Assembly (NCBI GenBank): GCA_038042195.1
Contig: JBBTET010000029.1
Coordinates: 1 to 64,000 of the forward strand
Reading direction: 5' to 3'
From: JACRIM01 sp038042195
GTDB lineage: Bacteria; Planctomycetota; Phycisphaerae; UBA1845; UTPLA1
DNA length: 64,000 bases
The number at the start of each line of letters is the position of its first letter. The first letter of the stretch is position 1. Position numbers and translations under genes: made by a program. Below are positions 25,869 to 33,863 of this stretch, piece after piece. The notes under the pieces were generated by a model. It ran no database searches. It saw only the letters and a list, made by a program, of their open reading frames with translations, and was not told where the DNA came from.

Positions 25869-27170
25869 ATGAGAACGGTCGCCATCGCCAATCAAAAGGG
25901 GGGCTGTGGGAAAACCACGGTCGTCATCAATCTCGCCGCCTGCCTGGCCCGTGAGAATCAACGCACCCTCGTGGTGGACCTCGATCCACAGGGACATTGC
26001 GCCCTCGGCCTCGCGGTTCCAGAGGAACAGATCGAGATCAACGTCGCCGATGCTCTGCTCTCCGAGGACGGCACGTTTGAAATCTCCCGCGTCACATGGC
26101 AAATCTCAACCAATTATGACCTGATTCCCGCTAAAACGAATCTGCATAAACTCGAAGCGACCCTCGCTGGCGTTGAGGGCCGTGAGAAGCGGCTGCGCCG
26201 TCTGCTCGATCAAGTCCGCGACAAATATGACATCGTCCTCCTCGACACGCCGCCGAACATCGGCTTCCTGACGCAAAGCGCACTCTACGCCGCCGACGAG
26301 ATCATCGTCCCCGTCGACACCGGCTACTTCTCTCTGCACGGACTTTCCAAGCAACTCGACACCATCCGCGAAATGCGCTCGACCCACGGCCTCGGACTCG
26401 CCGTCCGCGTCCTGGCGAATCTCTACGACGTACGCACGAAGCTCGGCCGTGAAATCCTCGCCGAGCTTCGCAAGCGCCACGGCGACGCGATGTTCACCAG
26501 CTTCATCAACTTCAATACCAAGCTGAAGGAAAGCACCAGCCTCGGCCAGCCCATCACTGAATACGACCCTGCCAGCAGCGGTTGCAAGGACTTTCTGCGA
26601 TTTGCGAGGGAACTGATTTCCGTTGGGCCGTCCGCCTCGACCACGCTCCTGCCGACGCTCAACCTCCCAAGCATGTCGTCCGCCGCCAGCGCGCCGTCCA
26701 CGATGCCGACGCGGGCCGCCCGCTCGCACGAGCCTGACGAAGCCATGCTCGAACGAGCCGAGGCCCTCGCCGCCGACGCGAACAAACTCCTCGCGACCAC
26801 AGAGACGTTGCTCGGCTCCGGCCGGATTTCGCAGCTCCCGCGCAACGCCGCTCCGCCGACGCCGGCAGAGACCGATCGCAAGATCGATCTCATCTATGGC
26901 GCACAGGCCATCTCGGATGGCGCGTATTTTGTTGTTCGCGCCGACCGTGCTCATAGTGTGCGACTCGCCGGCGACTTCAACGCATGGAACCCGACCATGA
27001 CGCCGATGCAGAACATGCGAGACGGCATTTACCACGTGAAGCTGCCGCTCGCGCCGGGTCGGTATCGGTATCGCTACGTCGTGGATGGCCGTTGGATGAA
27101 TGACCCGGCGAACCACACCGTTGAGCGAAACCCGTATGGTGAGCTTGATAGTGTGGTTGTCATTAACTAA
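25869..27170 (+). CDS. ParA/MinD-type ATPase fused to a CBM48/AMPK-type glycogen-binding domain
   Basis: 433 residues, ATG at 25869 with AAGGA 9 bases upstream. Residues 1-255 are a ParA ATPase: deviant Walker A NQKGGCGKTT with the signature Lys10, LVVDLDPQGH (switch I region), IVLLDTPPN (Walker B) and VLANLYDVRTKLGREIL. A Pro/Ala/Ser-rich linker with a charged helix covers 256-340. Residues 341-433 are an E-set carbohydrate-binding domain of the isoamylase-N/AMPK-beta type, with VRLAGDFNAWNPTMTPM and YRYRYVVDGRWMNDP. ParA ATPases position DNA or large complexes in the cell. The fused domain suggests cargo or glycan binding. No parB is adjacent. Confidence 0.88.
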   Translation: MRTVAIANQKGGCGKTTVVINLAACLARENQRTLVVDLDPQGHCALGLAVPEEQIEINVADALLSEDGTFEISRVTWQISTNYDLIPAKTNLHKLEATLAGVEGREKRLRRLLDQVRDKYDIVLLDTPPNIGFLTQSALYAADEIIVPVDTGYFSLHGLSKQLDTIREMRSTHGLGLAVRVLANLYDVRTKLGREILAELRKRHGDAMFTSFINFNTKLKESTSLGQPITEYDPASSGCKDFLRFARELISVGPSASTTLLPTLNLPSMSSAASAPSTMPTRAARSHEPDEAMLERAEALAADANKLLATTETLLGSGRISQLPRNAAPPTPAETDRKIDLIYGAQAISDGAYFVVRADRAHSVRLAGDFNAWNPTMTPMQNMRDGIYHVKLPLAPGRYRYRYVVDGRWMNDPANHTVERNPYGELDSVVVIN

Positions 27171-27314
27171 CCGGCCTTACTATCAATTTGTGCTAGAGTA
27201 ACTTTGATGCTACTGGCATTGGCCGTGTACTTGTTCTATCTGCCTGTCAGTTAATCACTTACATATGCTGCGGATTCTGGTTGATTTAACGAAGTAGACA
27301 TGCCATAATTGATA

Positions 27315-27330
27315 AAACAAGCGCTTGTTT
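27315..27330. promoter_or_regulatory. 16-bp palindrome, TetR operator candidate
   Basis: AAACAAGCGCTTGTTT is a perfect palindrome 9 bases before the GTG start of the TetR-family gene, directly beside its GGAG site. Position and symmetry fit autoregulation by the encoded repressor, which would also cover the downstream paa genes. Binding is inferred. Confidence 0.65.
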
Positions 27331-27339
27331 GGAGAATCC

Positions 27340-27927
27340 GTGGCTGAGGTCATCACAGATCGTAAAGCTGAGATACACCGGGCGGCCTGTCGCCTCTTCC
27401 GCGAGCACGGCTTCCCCGGAACCTCCGTGCGCCAGATTGCTGAAAAGGTGGGCATGCTCGGCGGCAGTCTCTACAGCCACATGGACAGCAAGGACGACTT
27501 GCTGTGGGACATCGTGAACCACGCGGCGGATCGCTTTCTCTCAACGCTTGAGTCGGTGCGGACCTCCAACCTCGGCATCATGCAAAAACTCCGTGCCGCG
27601 ATCATGGCCCACGTCGGCGTCATCACCGCTGATCTTGATGCGGCCGCAGTCTACACATTCGAGTGGCGACACCTCGCGCCGGATCGACGAACAGCATTCA
27701 CCCAGCGGCGCGACGATTACGAACGATCCTTCCGAGAGTTGGTGGACCAGGCCATCCGCGAGCGATACATCGGCGCGGAGAGTGCGGCCAGCGCGACGCT
27801 CTTTATTCTCTCCGCATTGAACTGGGTCTCGACGTGGTATCGCCCCGATGGTCCGATGTCGGCTGAAGACATCGGCCGAATGCTTTCGGATTATATCTTT
27901 GACGGTCTACGCAGAAAGACGGCATAA
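27340..27927 (+). CDS. TetR-family transcriptional regulator of the paa cluster
   Basis: The GTG at 27340 has GGAG 5 bases upstream (195 residues) and is preferred over the TTG at 27325. The N-terminal TetR HTH is clear: EIHRAACRLFREHGFPGTSV, then QIAEKVGMLGGSLYSHMDSKDDLL. The C-terminal ligand domain (60-195) is alpha-helical. The gene precedes paaA by 21 bases in the same direction, so it probably represses the phenylacetyl-CoA epoxidase genes until an aryl- or acyl-CoA ligand binds, as PaaR does elsewhere. A palindromic operator candidate lies just upstream at 27315-27330. Confidence 0.85.
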   Translation: MAEVITDRKAEIHRAACRLFREHGFPGTSVRQIAEKVGMLGGSLYSHMDSKDDLLWDIVNHAADRFLSTLESVRTSNLGIMQKLRAAIMAHVGVITADLDAAAVYTFEWRHLAPDRRTAFTQRRDDYERSFRELVDQAIRERYIGAESAASATLFILSALNWVSTWYRPDGPMSAEDIGRMLSDYIFDGLRRKTA

Positions 27928-27948
27928 CCTGAACCGAGGAGACCGTGA

Positions 27949-28938
27949 ATGGTCATGCAGCCGACACGATGTTCCGACGACAAACCGGGCGACCCGAGCT
28001 ATGCGACGCACCTCGCCGCCTTTGAGGCACGCGTGGCGCGTGGGGACAAGGTCGAGCCGGGCGATTGGATGCCGTGGGACTATCGCCAGCAACTTATTCG
28101 CCTGATCCACGTCCACGCCAACAGCGAAATCTGTGGCGCGCTCCCCGAGGGCGGCTGGATCCCGCACGCACCGACCTTCAAACGAAAGCTCGCCCTCTGT
28201 GCGAAGGTGCAAGACGAGGTCGGCCACGGCCAACTCCTTTACCGCGCCGCTGAAACGCTCGGCAAGAGTCGTGAGGAGATGATCGACGAACTCATCACCG
28301 GTAAGGCGAAATACTCCAACGTCTTTCATTATCACGCCAAAACCTGGGCCGACGTTTGTGTCATCGCTTGGCTCATCGACGCGGCAGCAATTGTCAATCA
28401 GACGATGATGGCCGACGGCTCGTATGGCCCCTATGGCCGCGCACTGAAACGCATCTGTTATGAAGAGGCCTTTCACCTCACCCACGGCTATGACATGTGC
28501 ATCTCGCTCGCGACGGGAAGCAAGGTGCAGCGCGAGATGTTGCAGGACGCCGTGAACCGTTGGTGGGATCCGATCATGATGTTTCACGGGCCGTCGGATA
28601 AGGAGTCGACACACACCGAACTACTCATGCGTTGGCGCATCAAGCTGATGACCAACGACGAGCAGCGCCAGACATTCTTGAAGAAGTATCTGCCGAAAGT
28701 GTTCAACCTCGGCCTGACCGTGCCGGACCCGAATCTGCGATTTGACGAGACCGAAAAGGTCTGGCATTACACCGAGCCGAATTGGAAGCGTTTCCTCGAA
28801 GTGGTGCGCGGCGGCGGACCGGCCAGCGCCCTGCGCCTCGCGACGCGACGCATGGCCCACGAGGAGGGCGCTTGGGTGCGACGCGCGCTGTTCGCCGTCG
28901 AGAGTGGTAAGCGAGTGCCGATGCCGACGGCTGCATAG
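27949..28938 (+). CDS. paaA: 1,2-phenylacetyl-CoA epoxidase subunit A (di-iron oxygenase)
   Basis: 329 residues, ATG at 27949 (a second ATG at 27955) after GAGGAGA. It is the catalytic subunit of the phenylacetyl-CoA epoxidase (E. coli PaaA has 309 residues). Ferritin-like di-iron ligands are visible: Glu in HANSEICGALPEGGW, the DEVGH motif (KVQDEVGHGQLLY), and a later EEAFHLTHG with another ExxH. Conserved blocks SKYSN-like GKAKYSNVFHYHAKTWAD and MMADGSYGPYGRALKRI match the family. It epoxidises the ring of phenylacetyl-CoA using O2. First enzyme gene of paaABCD; a reductase PaaE is not encoded nearby. Confidence 0.95.
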   Translation: MVMQPTRCSDDKPGDPSYATHLAAFEARVARGDKVEPGDWMPWDYRQQLIRLIHVHANSEICGALPEGGWIPHAPTFKRKLALCAKVQDEVGHGQLLYRAAETLGKSREEMIDELITGKAKYSNVFHYHAKTWADVCVIAWLIDAAAIVNQTMMADGSYGPYGRALKRICYEEAFHLTHGYDMCISLATGSKVQREMLQDAVNRWWDPIMMFHGPSDKESTHTELLMRWRIKLMTNDEQRQTFLKKYLPKVFNLGLTVPDPNLRFDETEKVWHYTEPNWKRFLEVVRGGGPASALRLATRRMAHEEGAWVRRALFAVESGKRVPMPTAA

Positions 28939-28950
28939 CACACCGTAGGA

Positions 28951-29265
28951 ATGAAGTTCATGACCACTGACACGCAATGGAGAGTTTTCGAGGTCTTTCA
29001 CCAGCAGAGCCGGGGGGAGCCGCACATTCACGTCGGCTCGGTCCATGCCACGGATGGCGAGTCGGCCCTGCTCATGGCGAAGGAGCAGTTCGGCCGACGG
29101 CAGGCCTGCGTGAACATCTGGGTCGTCCCCGCCGAGGCGATCACGGAGACGCGGTATGAAGATGCCGACATCTTTGAGCACGGCACGGACAAGAGTTACC
29201 GCGAGGCGTTTGGCTACGAGACAACGAAACGCGCCCGCGCCATCGGTGACACGAAAGAACTTTAG
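28951..29265 (+). CDS. paaB: 1,2-phenylacetyl-CoA epoxidase subunit B
   Basis: 104 residues (E. coli PaaB 95), ATG at 28951 with a second at 28960, 12 bases after paaA. The start WRVFEVFHQQSRGEPHIHVGSV is the PaaB hallmark, followed by AKEQFGRRQACVNIWVVP. It is a small beta-alpha subunit that bridges PaaA-PaaC dimers in the epoxidase complex and has no catalytic metal. Confidence 0.94.
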   Translation: MKFMTTDTQWRVFEVFHQQSRGEPHIHVGSVHATDGESALLMAKEQFGRRQACVNIWVVPAEAITETRYEDADIFEHGTDKSYREAFGYETTKRARAIGDTKEL

Positions 29266-29307
29266 ACCCACGTTCGACACGATGATCGATACGAGGAGAT
29301 TTGATTC

Positions 29308-30093
29308 ATGCCCGCAGAGGCCGTGCAAACGCAACTGAGTCCCGCCGTGCGAGCCGCGGTGCTCGACTTGATTTATCGCCTTGCGGATGACAGCGTGGTG
29401 CTGGGCCATCGCAATTCGGAGTGGACGGGGTTGGGGCCGATTCTGGAGGAAGACATCGCGTTCTCCTCCATGGCCCAGGACAAGATGGGCCACGCGCAGG
29501 CATTGTTTACGCTGTTGCACGAGCTGGGCGAGCCGGAGCCGGATGCCAATGCGTTTCTCAGGACGACCGAGCAGTATCGATGCTGCGAATTGGTTGCACT
29601 GCCTCGCGGCGACTGGGCCTTTAGTTTGGTTCGACAGTTTCTTTTTGCTGAGGCTGATCGGATTCGTTTCGAGTTGGTGTCGACCAGTTCCTACACACCG
29701 CTGGCACACCTGGCCCGCAAGCTGCACGGCGAATTGAAGTATCACGTCATGCACGGTCGCATGTGGATGACGCGATTCGGCAAGGGCACGACGGAAGGGC
29801 GTGAACGTATTCAAGCCGCAATCAATATTGCTTATCCCTATGCACTCGGACTCTTTGAGCCGACATCGCAGGACGAGGCCATCGCTTTGCATGGCATCGG
29901 CCCGAGTGAATCGACGGTGCGAGAGCAATGGCAGGGCGAAATCGAATCCGTGTTGCGTGAGGCCGGATTAACGCTGCCGAAGGATGCGAAGGCGGTGTTC
30001 GGCGGTCGCGTCGGGAAACACGGCAAGGACCTCGCCGACATGCTGGAATCGATGCAGCGCGTTTATCGAATCGACCCGAGCGCGAAATGGTGA
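29308..30093 (+). CDS. paaC: 1,2-phenylacetyl-CoA epoxidase subunit C
   Basis: 261 residues (E. coli PaaC 248), ATG at 29308 after GAGGAG about 10 bases upstream. It has the ferritin-like fold of PaaA without a full metal site: LADDSVVLGHRNSEW, EEDIAFSSMAQDKMGHAQAL, RFELVSTSSYTPLAHLARKL and ELKYHVMHGRMW match the family. It forms the structural partner of PaaA. The next gene, paaD, begins 4 bases after its stop. Confidence 0.94.
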   Translation: MPAEAVQTQLSPAVRAAVLDLIYRLADDSVVLGHRNSEWTGLGPILEEDIAFSSMAQDKMGHAQALFTLLHELGEPEPDANAFLRTTEQYRCCELVALPRGDWAFSLVRQFLFAEADRIRFELVSTSSYTPLAHLARKLHGELKYHVMHGRMWMTRFGKGTTEGRERIQAAINIAYPYALGLFEPTSQDEAIALHGIGPSESTVREQWQGEIESVLREAGLTLPKDAKAVFGGRVGKHGKDLADMLESMQRVYRIDPSAKW

Positions 30094-30097
30094 TGTG

Positions 30098-30628
30098 ATG
30101 CGACTGGCAGACGACGACATCCTGGACCGTGATGCGAATCACTCCGCGTCAACTGAATTGGAGCGCGTCTGGGCCGCGCTGGCCACCGTGACCGACCCGG
30201 AGATTCCCGTCATCTCCATCATCGATATGGGCATGGTCGCGTCCGTGAGCATGGACGCCGGCATCGTCAGCGTCCGCATGACGCCGACCTTTGCCGGTTG
30301 CCCGGCACTCGATGTGATTCGCAGCAACATCAGCGATGCCGTACAGGCCGCCGGCTTTGATCAAGTGCGCGTTGACGTCGTCTTCGATCCGCCATGGACC
30401 AGCGACCGAATCACTGACGAAGGCCGTCGATTGCTCAAAGAGTTCGGCCTCGCCCCGCCGGGCCGCGCGTGCGGGAATGTGAATGAATCGTTGATCGCCT
30501 CCGCCGCGTGCCCCTTCTGCGATTCCACGAACACCGCGCTTGAGTCCATCTTCGGCCCGACGCTGTGCCGGGCGATTCACTATTGCAACGCATGCCGACA
30601 GTCGTTTGAGCAATTCAAGCCCGTGTGA
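30098..30628 (+). CDS. paaD: Phenylacetate degradation protein PaaD (MIP18/SufT-like plus Cys4 zinc site)
   Basis: The ATG at 30098 lies 4 bases after the paaC stop (176 residues; E. coli about 165). The N-terminal MIP18/DUF59 domain has VTDPEIPVISIIDMGMV and TPTFAGCPALDVI with the conserved Cys. The C-terminus has a four-Cys zinc or Fe-S site, CPFCDSTNTALESIFGPTLC then YCNACRQSF. PaaD helps load Fe-S clusters or mature the epoxidase and its reductase. It is the last gene of the cluster; the following gene is on the other strand, so paaE, paaF-K and paaZ are absent here. Confidence 0.93.
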   Translation: MRLADDDILDRDANHSASTELERVWAALATVTDPEIPVISIIDMGMVASVSMDAGIVSVRMTPTFAGCPALDVIRSNISDAVQAAGFDQVRVDVVFDPPWTSDRITDEGRRLLKEFGLAPPGRACGNVNESLIASAACPFCDSTNTALESIFGPTLCRAIHYCNACRQSFEQFKPV

Positions 30629-30652
30629 TGCGCCACAAATCATCGGTCGCAA

Positions 30653-31729
30653 CTACTTCAGAAACTCCGTCGCATCCTTCGCGTGCTCTCGCGCTGTCTC
30701 CAGCGTGATCCGTTTCAGATCGACCAACCGGCGCAGGTCCGCATCGAGCGTCCACATGCCGTCCTTGCGGCCGCTCTGAATCGCGGTGTCGAGGGCCTCC
30801 AGCTTTCCCTGTCGGATCGAACTGGCCACGGCAAAGTTCGCCAGCAACACCTCCATCGCCAGCACGCGCCGGCCTTCCGCGACGCCGGCTAAGAGATGCT
30901 GAGCCATCACGAATCGCAGGCTCATCGAGAGCTGGCCGCGAATGTCGTCGTGCTGTTCGGCGGGGAAGAGATCGACCAGTCGTGAGATCGCGCCTTTGGC
31001 GTCGGCGCTGTGCAGCGTGCCGAAGATCACATGGCCCGTCTCGGCGGCCGAGAGGGCGAGCTGCGCCGTCTCTCGGTCACGAATCTCACCGACCAGCAGC
31101 ACGTCCGGGTCTTGTCGCAGCCCCGAGCGAAGCCCCTCGTGAAACGACGGGACATCGACGCCGACTTCGCGCTGCGTCACGATGCTTGCTTCGCACTGAG
31201 GATACACATACTCGATGGGTTGCTCGATGGTGATGATGCGACAGTTGCCGCGGGCGTTCAGCAGTTGCAGCATCGCGGCGAGGCTTGTGGTCTTTCCGCT
31301 GCCGGTCGCACCGGTGACGAGGACCAATCCACTTGAGAGCGCCGTGACGCGATCCGCCAGTGCCTGAGGGAAGCCAAGCTCGTCGAGCGTCGGAATGGAC
31401 GTCGGAATAGCTCGGAAGCACGCCCCACGCTCGCCGCGTGCAGAGAACACGTTCACGCGAAAACGGTGTGCAACTCCGCCATCCTGAACCTGTACGGCGA
31501 AATCGAGATCGGCGGTCGAATCCACCAGGCTCAGGTTTTTGTCGTCGGTGATCGAATGCACCATTGCCAGCACGCGTTCGGCGCTGGCAGGCTGTGCCGA
31601 CGTCCGTCGCAGATGCCCATGTGTGCGATACATCGGACAATTGCCGGGCACGAGGTGCAGATCGGAGGCCTCCGCAGGGGTCATTCCGCGCAGGAGTTCG
31701 AGAAGTTGTGGATCAACGACATGGGCCAC
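30653..31729 (-). CDS. PilT-like twitching ATPase
   Basis: 358 residues from a GTG at 31729. Landmarks of PilT/PilU-type retraction ATPases: an N-terminal PAS-like domain with ASDLHLVPGNCPMYRTHG, Walker A GATGSGKTTS, the Asp box region IITIEQPIEYV, Walker B PDVLLVGEIRDRET, and the His box GHVIFGTLHSADA. The motor disassembles type IV pili or a related pseudopilus at the inner membrane. The usual PilT AIRNLIRE-like C-terminal motif appears as ASSIRQGKLEALD. No pilin gene is adjacent, but a pseudopilin lies at 23020. It is followed in the same direction by no obvious partner; the PEGA gene is 37 bases upstream. Confidence 0.9.
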   Translation of the reverse strand: MAHVVDPQLLELLRGMTPAEASDLHLVPGNCPMYRTHGHLRRTSAQPASAERVLAMVHSITDDKNLSLVDSTADLDFAVQVQDGGVAHRFRVNVFSARGERGACFRAIPTSIPTLDELGFPQALADRVTALSSGLVLVTGATGSGKTTSLAAMLQLLNARGNCRIITIEQPIEYVYPQCEASIVTQREVGVDVPSFHEGLRSGLRQDPDVLLVGEIRDRETAQLALSAAETGHVIFGTLHSADAKGAISRLVDLFPAEQHDDIRGQLSMSLRFVMAQHLLAGVAEGRRVLAMEVLLANFAVASSIRQGKLEALDTAIQSGRKDGMWTLDADLRRLVDLKRITLETAREHAKDATEFLK

Positions 31730-31765
31730 GCAGAGAATGATACACGCGCGGCTCGCGTGGGGTTG

Positions 31766-33670
31766 CTATGGATTCGCCTTCGCGTCATACGCGATTCGGG
31801 GCGATTGCGAGCGACCCAGCACCGTCAGCGTGCCGCGATGCGCGGCGGTCCACTGGCGAAGCTCATTTTCATCGGGGCCGGGCATCGTCGTGACGACGTG
31901 AATCGCGCTGCCTCGCCCGCCTACCATCGCTCCCATGCGATCCTGTTGCTCGCCGGAAATCAGATTCGCCGTCACCACCCACACCGTCGTCGGCTTGAGC
32001 TTGAGAGCCGCATCCAGCGCCGGGGCGAGTTCGCCGGCGGCTGTCGGACGAATCGAGCGCACCATGTCATAGGCCCGAATCTTTCGATCGCTCGTCGCCT
32101 CGGCAGCCAACGAATCCTCCGGCCAAATGCGCGGCCCTGTCTCCGTCGAGACGACCACCGCGAAGCGTTGTTCGCTCGTCAGCCGATGAATCTGCTCGTT
32201 GACATGGCCGAGCAACGCGAAGTGATCCGCGCCGGACTCGGCAGACGGGGCCAGCAGGAATACGACTCCCGCCGGTGACGCTTGAAGTGCCATCGCGAGT
32301 CGGGCCGTCTGACCCGGCGATGGCACTGTTAATTCTTGTTTTCCATAGCGACCCGCGCCGTGCATGGCCTCGACGACGATGGTCGATCCGCTTCGCGCGG
32401 CCGGCAGCTTCATCGTCAGCGGCGCGACGCCCTTTTCCTCGCCGTCGATCAGGACTGTTCCGCCCGGCGGCTGCGTGGTGATTTCGATTCGCGGTGAGAG
32501 CGCGGCGAGTTTCAGCATCGCAGGTGCAATGCCCGCGCCCGGTGCGCTGGGGATGTCCACATGAGTCGTCGTCGTGTCGTAGCCGGTGAGGTCGGCCGTG
32601 AGTTGCACTGTCTTGCCAAGCCACTCTGGTTCGAGTCGCAGATCAATCGGTGTGATGCCGCGCGGTGTGCCGTTCACCAGAAGCTGCGCGCCCGACGGCT
32701 CCGAATCAACCGCAATGCTCGGCCCAGCCACGCGTAAAGCGAGGTCGAGCGTGACGCGCTCCGCATCGACCGGCGGTGCGATCTCTTTCGAGATTGTCTC
32801 GTAGCCCGCCCGTTTCACCGCGAGCGTCGCCTTCTGACCGGGCAACAGCGATAGCGTCGTGGGGGACTTCCCCTTCATTTCATTGTTAATCCACACGTCG
32901 GCGTCCGGCGGATTCGTGCGAACCGCCAACTCATAGGGCTTCTGAATCAACTCGACGTTTACATCACCAATCCCACCAAAGGCCGAGATCGGCTGTCGAA
33001 TTGTGTGATACCCTTTCGCAGAGACCTCCAACCACTTCATGGTGGAGCCGTCATTCGGGAGATTGAGTTTGATCTTGCCTGCGGCATCGACCGTCCCGAC
33101 TGATTTGCCATCCATGACCACCGACGCCCAGACCGGCTTGACGGACAGTGTGATCGGCAGCGTCGCCTCGCCGCGCGGGAGGTTGAGCGCCACCGACTCC
33201 GAGCGACCGCTGATGAAATAGCCGGTGAGCGCGACGGTGATGATCAGGCCGACACTGACGCCTATCAGCAAGTCTCGACGACGCCGACGCAGGCGCACCG
33301 TCGTAACCGCCTCGTGCGTTGATTCGTAACCAGGGATGAACGGTTGTCGCCGACCGAGCGCCGGACCGGCCATCGGCATCGTGCGCCGCGGGAATGGATC
33401 GCGCGGCGTCGTGGTCGTCCCCGGCCTCGAACTGGGAGGCGTGTATGACACGGAAGGCGGCGGTATGTAATTCATGTGGCGATTGGGCGTGGGCATATGC
33501 CGAGGCGGAATGAAGCGAGGCGGCTCGATTCGGCGCGGCCCGGGTTTGGGAAGCGAGGCCTCGGACGACGGGACTCCACGACATGGAGCACAAGTGCCCT
33601 CGATGATCGAGATGGCATCATCCGACTCCAGCGGCTTGGCACAGCGATCACAGCGAAGAGGGTTGCTCAT
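31766..33670 (-). CDS. PEGA-domain membrane protein
   Basis: The ATG at 33670 starts MSNPLRCDRCAKPL (634 residues); upstream ATGs at 33685 and 33682 lack support. It has an N-terminal zinc ribbon (CDRC, then CAPC about 25 residues later), a Pro-rich linker (40-120), one membrane helix near 155 (LLIGVSVGLIITVALTGYFI), then at least four PEGA-type beta repeats (TNPPDADVWINNEMKGKSP, SEPSGAQLLVNGTPRGITP, TQPPGGTVLIDGEEKGVAP). A C-terminal VWA-like alpha/beta domain with VWVVTANLISGEQ closes it. PEGA domains are usually on the outside and bind the cell wall or other surface proteins. It lies just upstream of the pilT-like gene, so a role in surface machinery is possible. Confidence 0.82.
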   Translation of the reverse strand: MSNPLRCDRCAKPLESDDAISIIEGTCAPCRGVPSSEASLPKPGPRRIEPPRFIPPRHMPTPNRHMNYIPPPSVSYTPPSSRPGTTTTPRDPFPRRTMPMAGPALGRRQPFIPGYESTHEAVTTVRLRRRRRDLLIGVSVGLIITVALTGYFISGRSESVALNLPRGEATLPITLSVKPVWASVVMDGKSVGTVDAAGKIKLNLPNDGSTMKWLEVSAKGYHTIRQPISAFGGIGDVNVELIQKPYELAVRTNPPDADVWINNEMKGKSPTTLSLLPGQKATLAVKRAGYETISKEIAPPVDAERVTLDLALRVAGPSIAVDSEPSGAQLLVNGTPRGITPIDLRLEPEWLGKTVQLTADLTGYDTTTTHVDIPSAPGAGIAPAMLKLAALSPRIEITTQPPGGTVLIDGEEKGVAPLTMKLPAARSGSTIVVEAMHGAGRYGKQELTVPSPGQTARLAMALQASPAGVVFLLAPSAESGADHFALLGHVNEQIHRLTSEQRFAVVVSTETGPRIWPEDSLAAEATSDRKIRAYDMVRSIRPTAAGELAPALDAALKLKPTTVWVVTANLISGEQQDRMGAMVGGRGSAIHVVTTMPGPDENELRQWTAAHRGTLTVLGRSQSPRIAYDAKANP

Positions 33671-33863
33671 GGGGCCGGTCATCATGCGACGGCAGTACCC
33701 ACGCCGGACCGGAGAGGGCCAACCCTGGCCCATACCGCCCACCGGCGCGCTCCGCCGCCGTCATTTGGTCTTCTTTCATCGACGCATAGCGTCTTATAAC
33801 TGTAACCGAGGGCAGGGGCTGCCCGCTAGAGGGGGCGTTCATAAGGACAGGCGTGGACGGGTG

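Noticed and set aside
28621..29928. A 435-residue minus-strand frame opposite paaA-paaC
   Set aside because: Shadow; it overlaps three well-identified paa genes and shows no domain.
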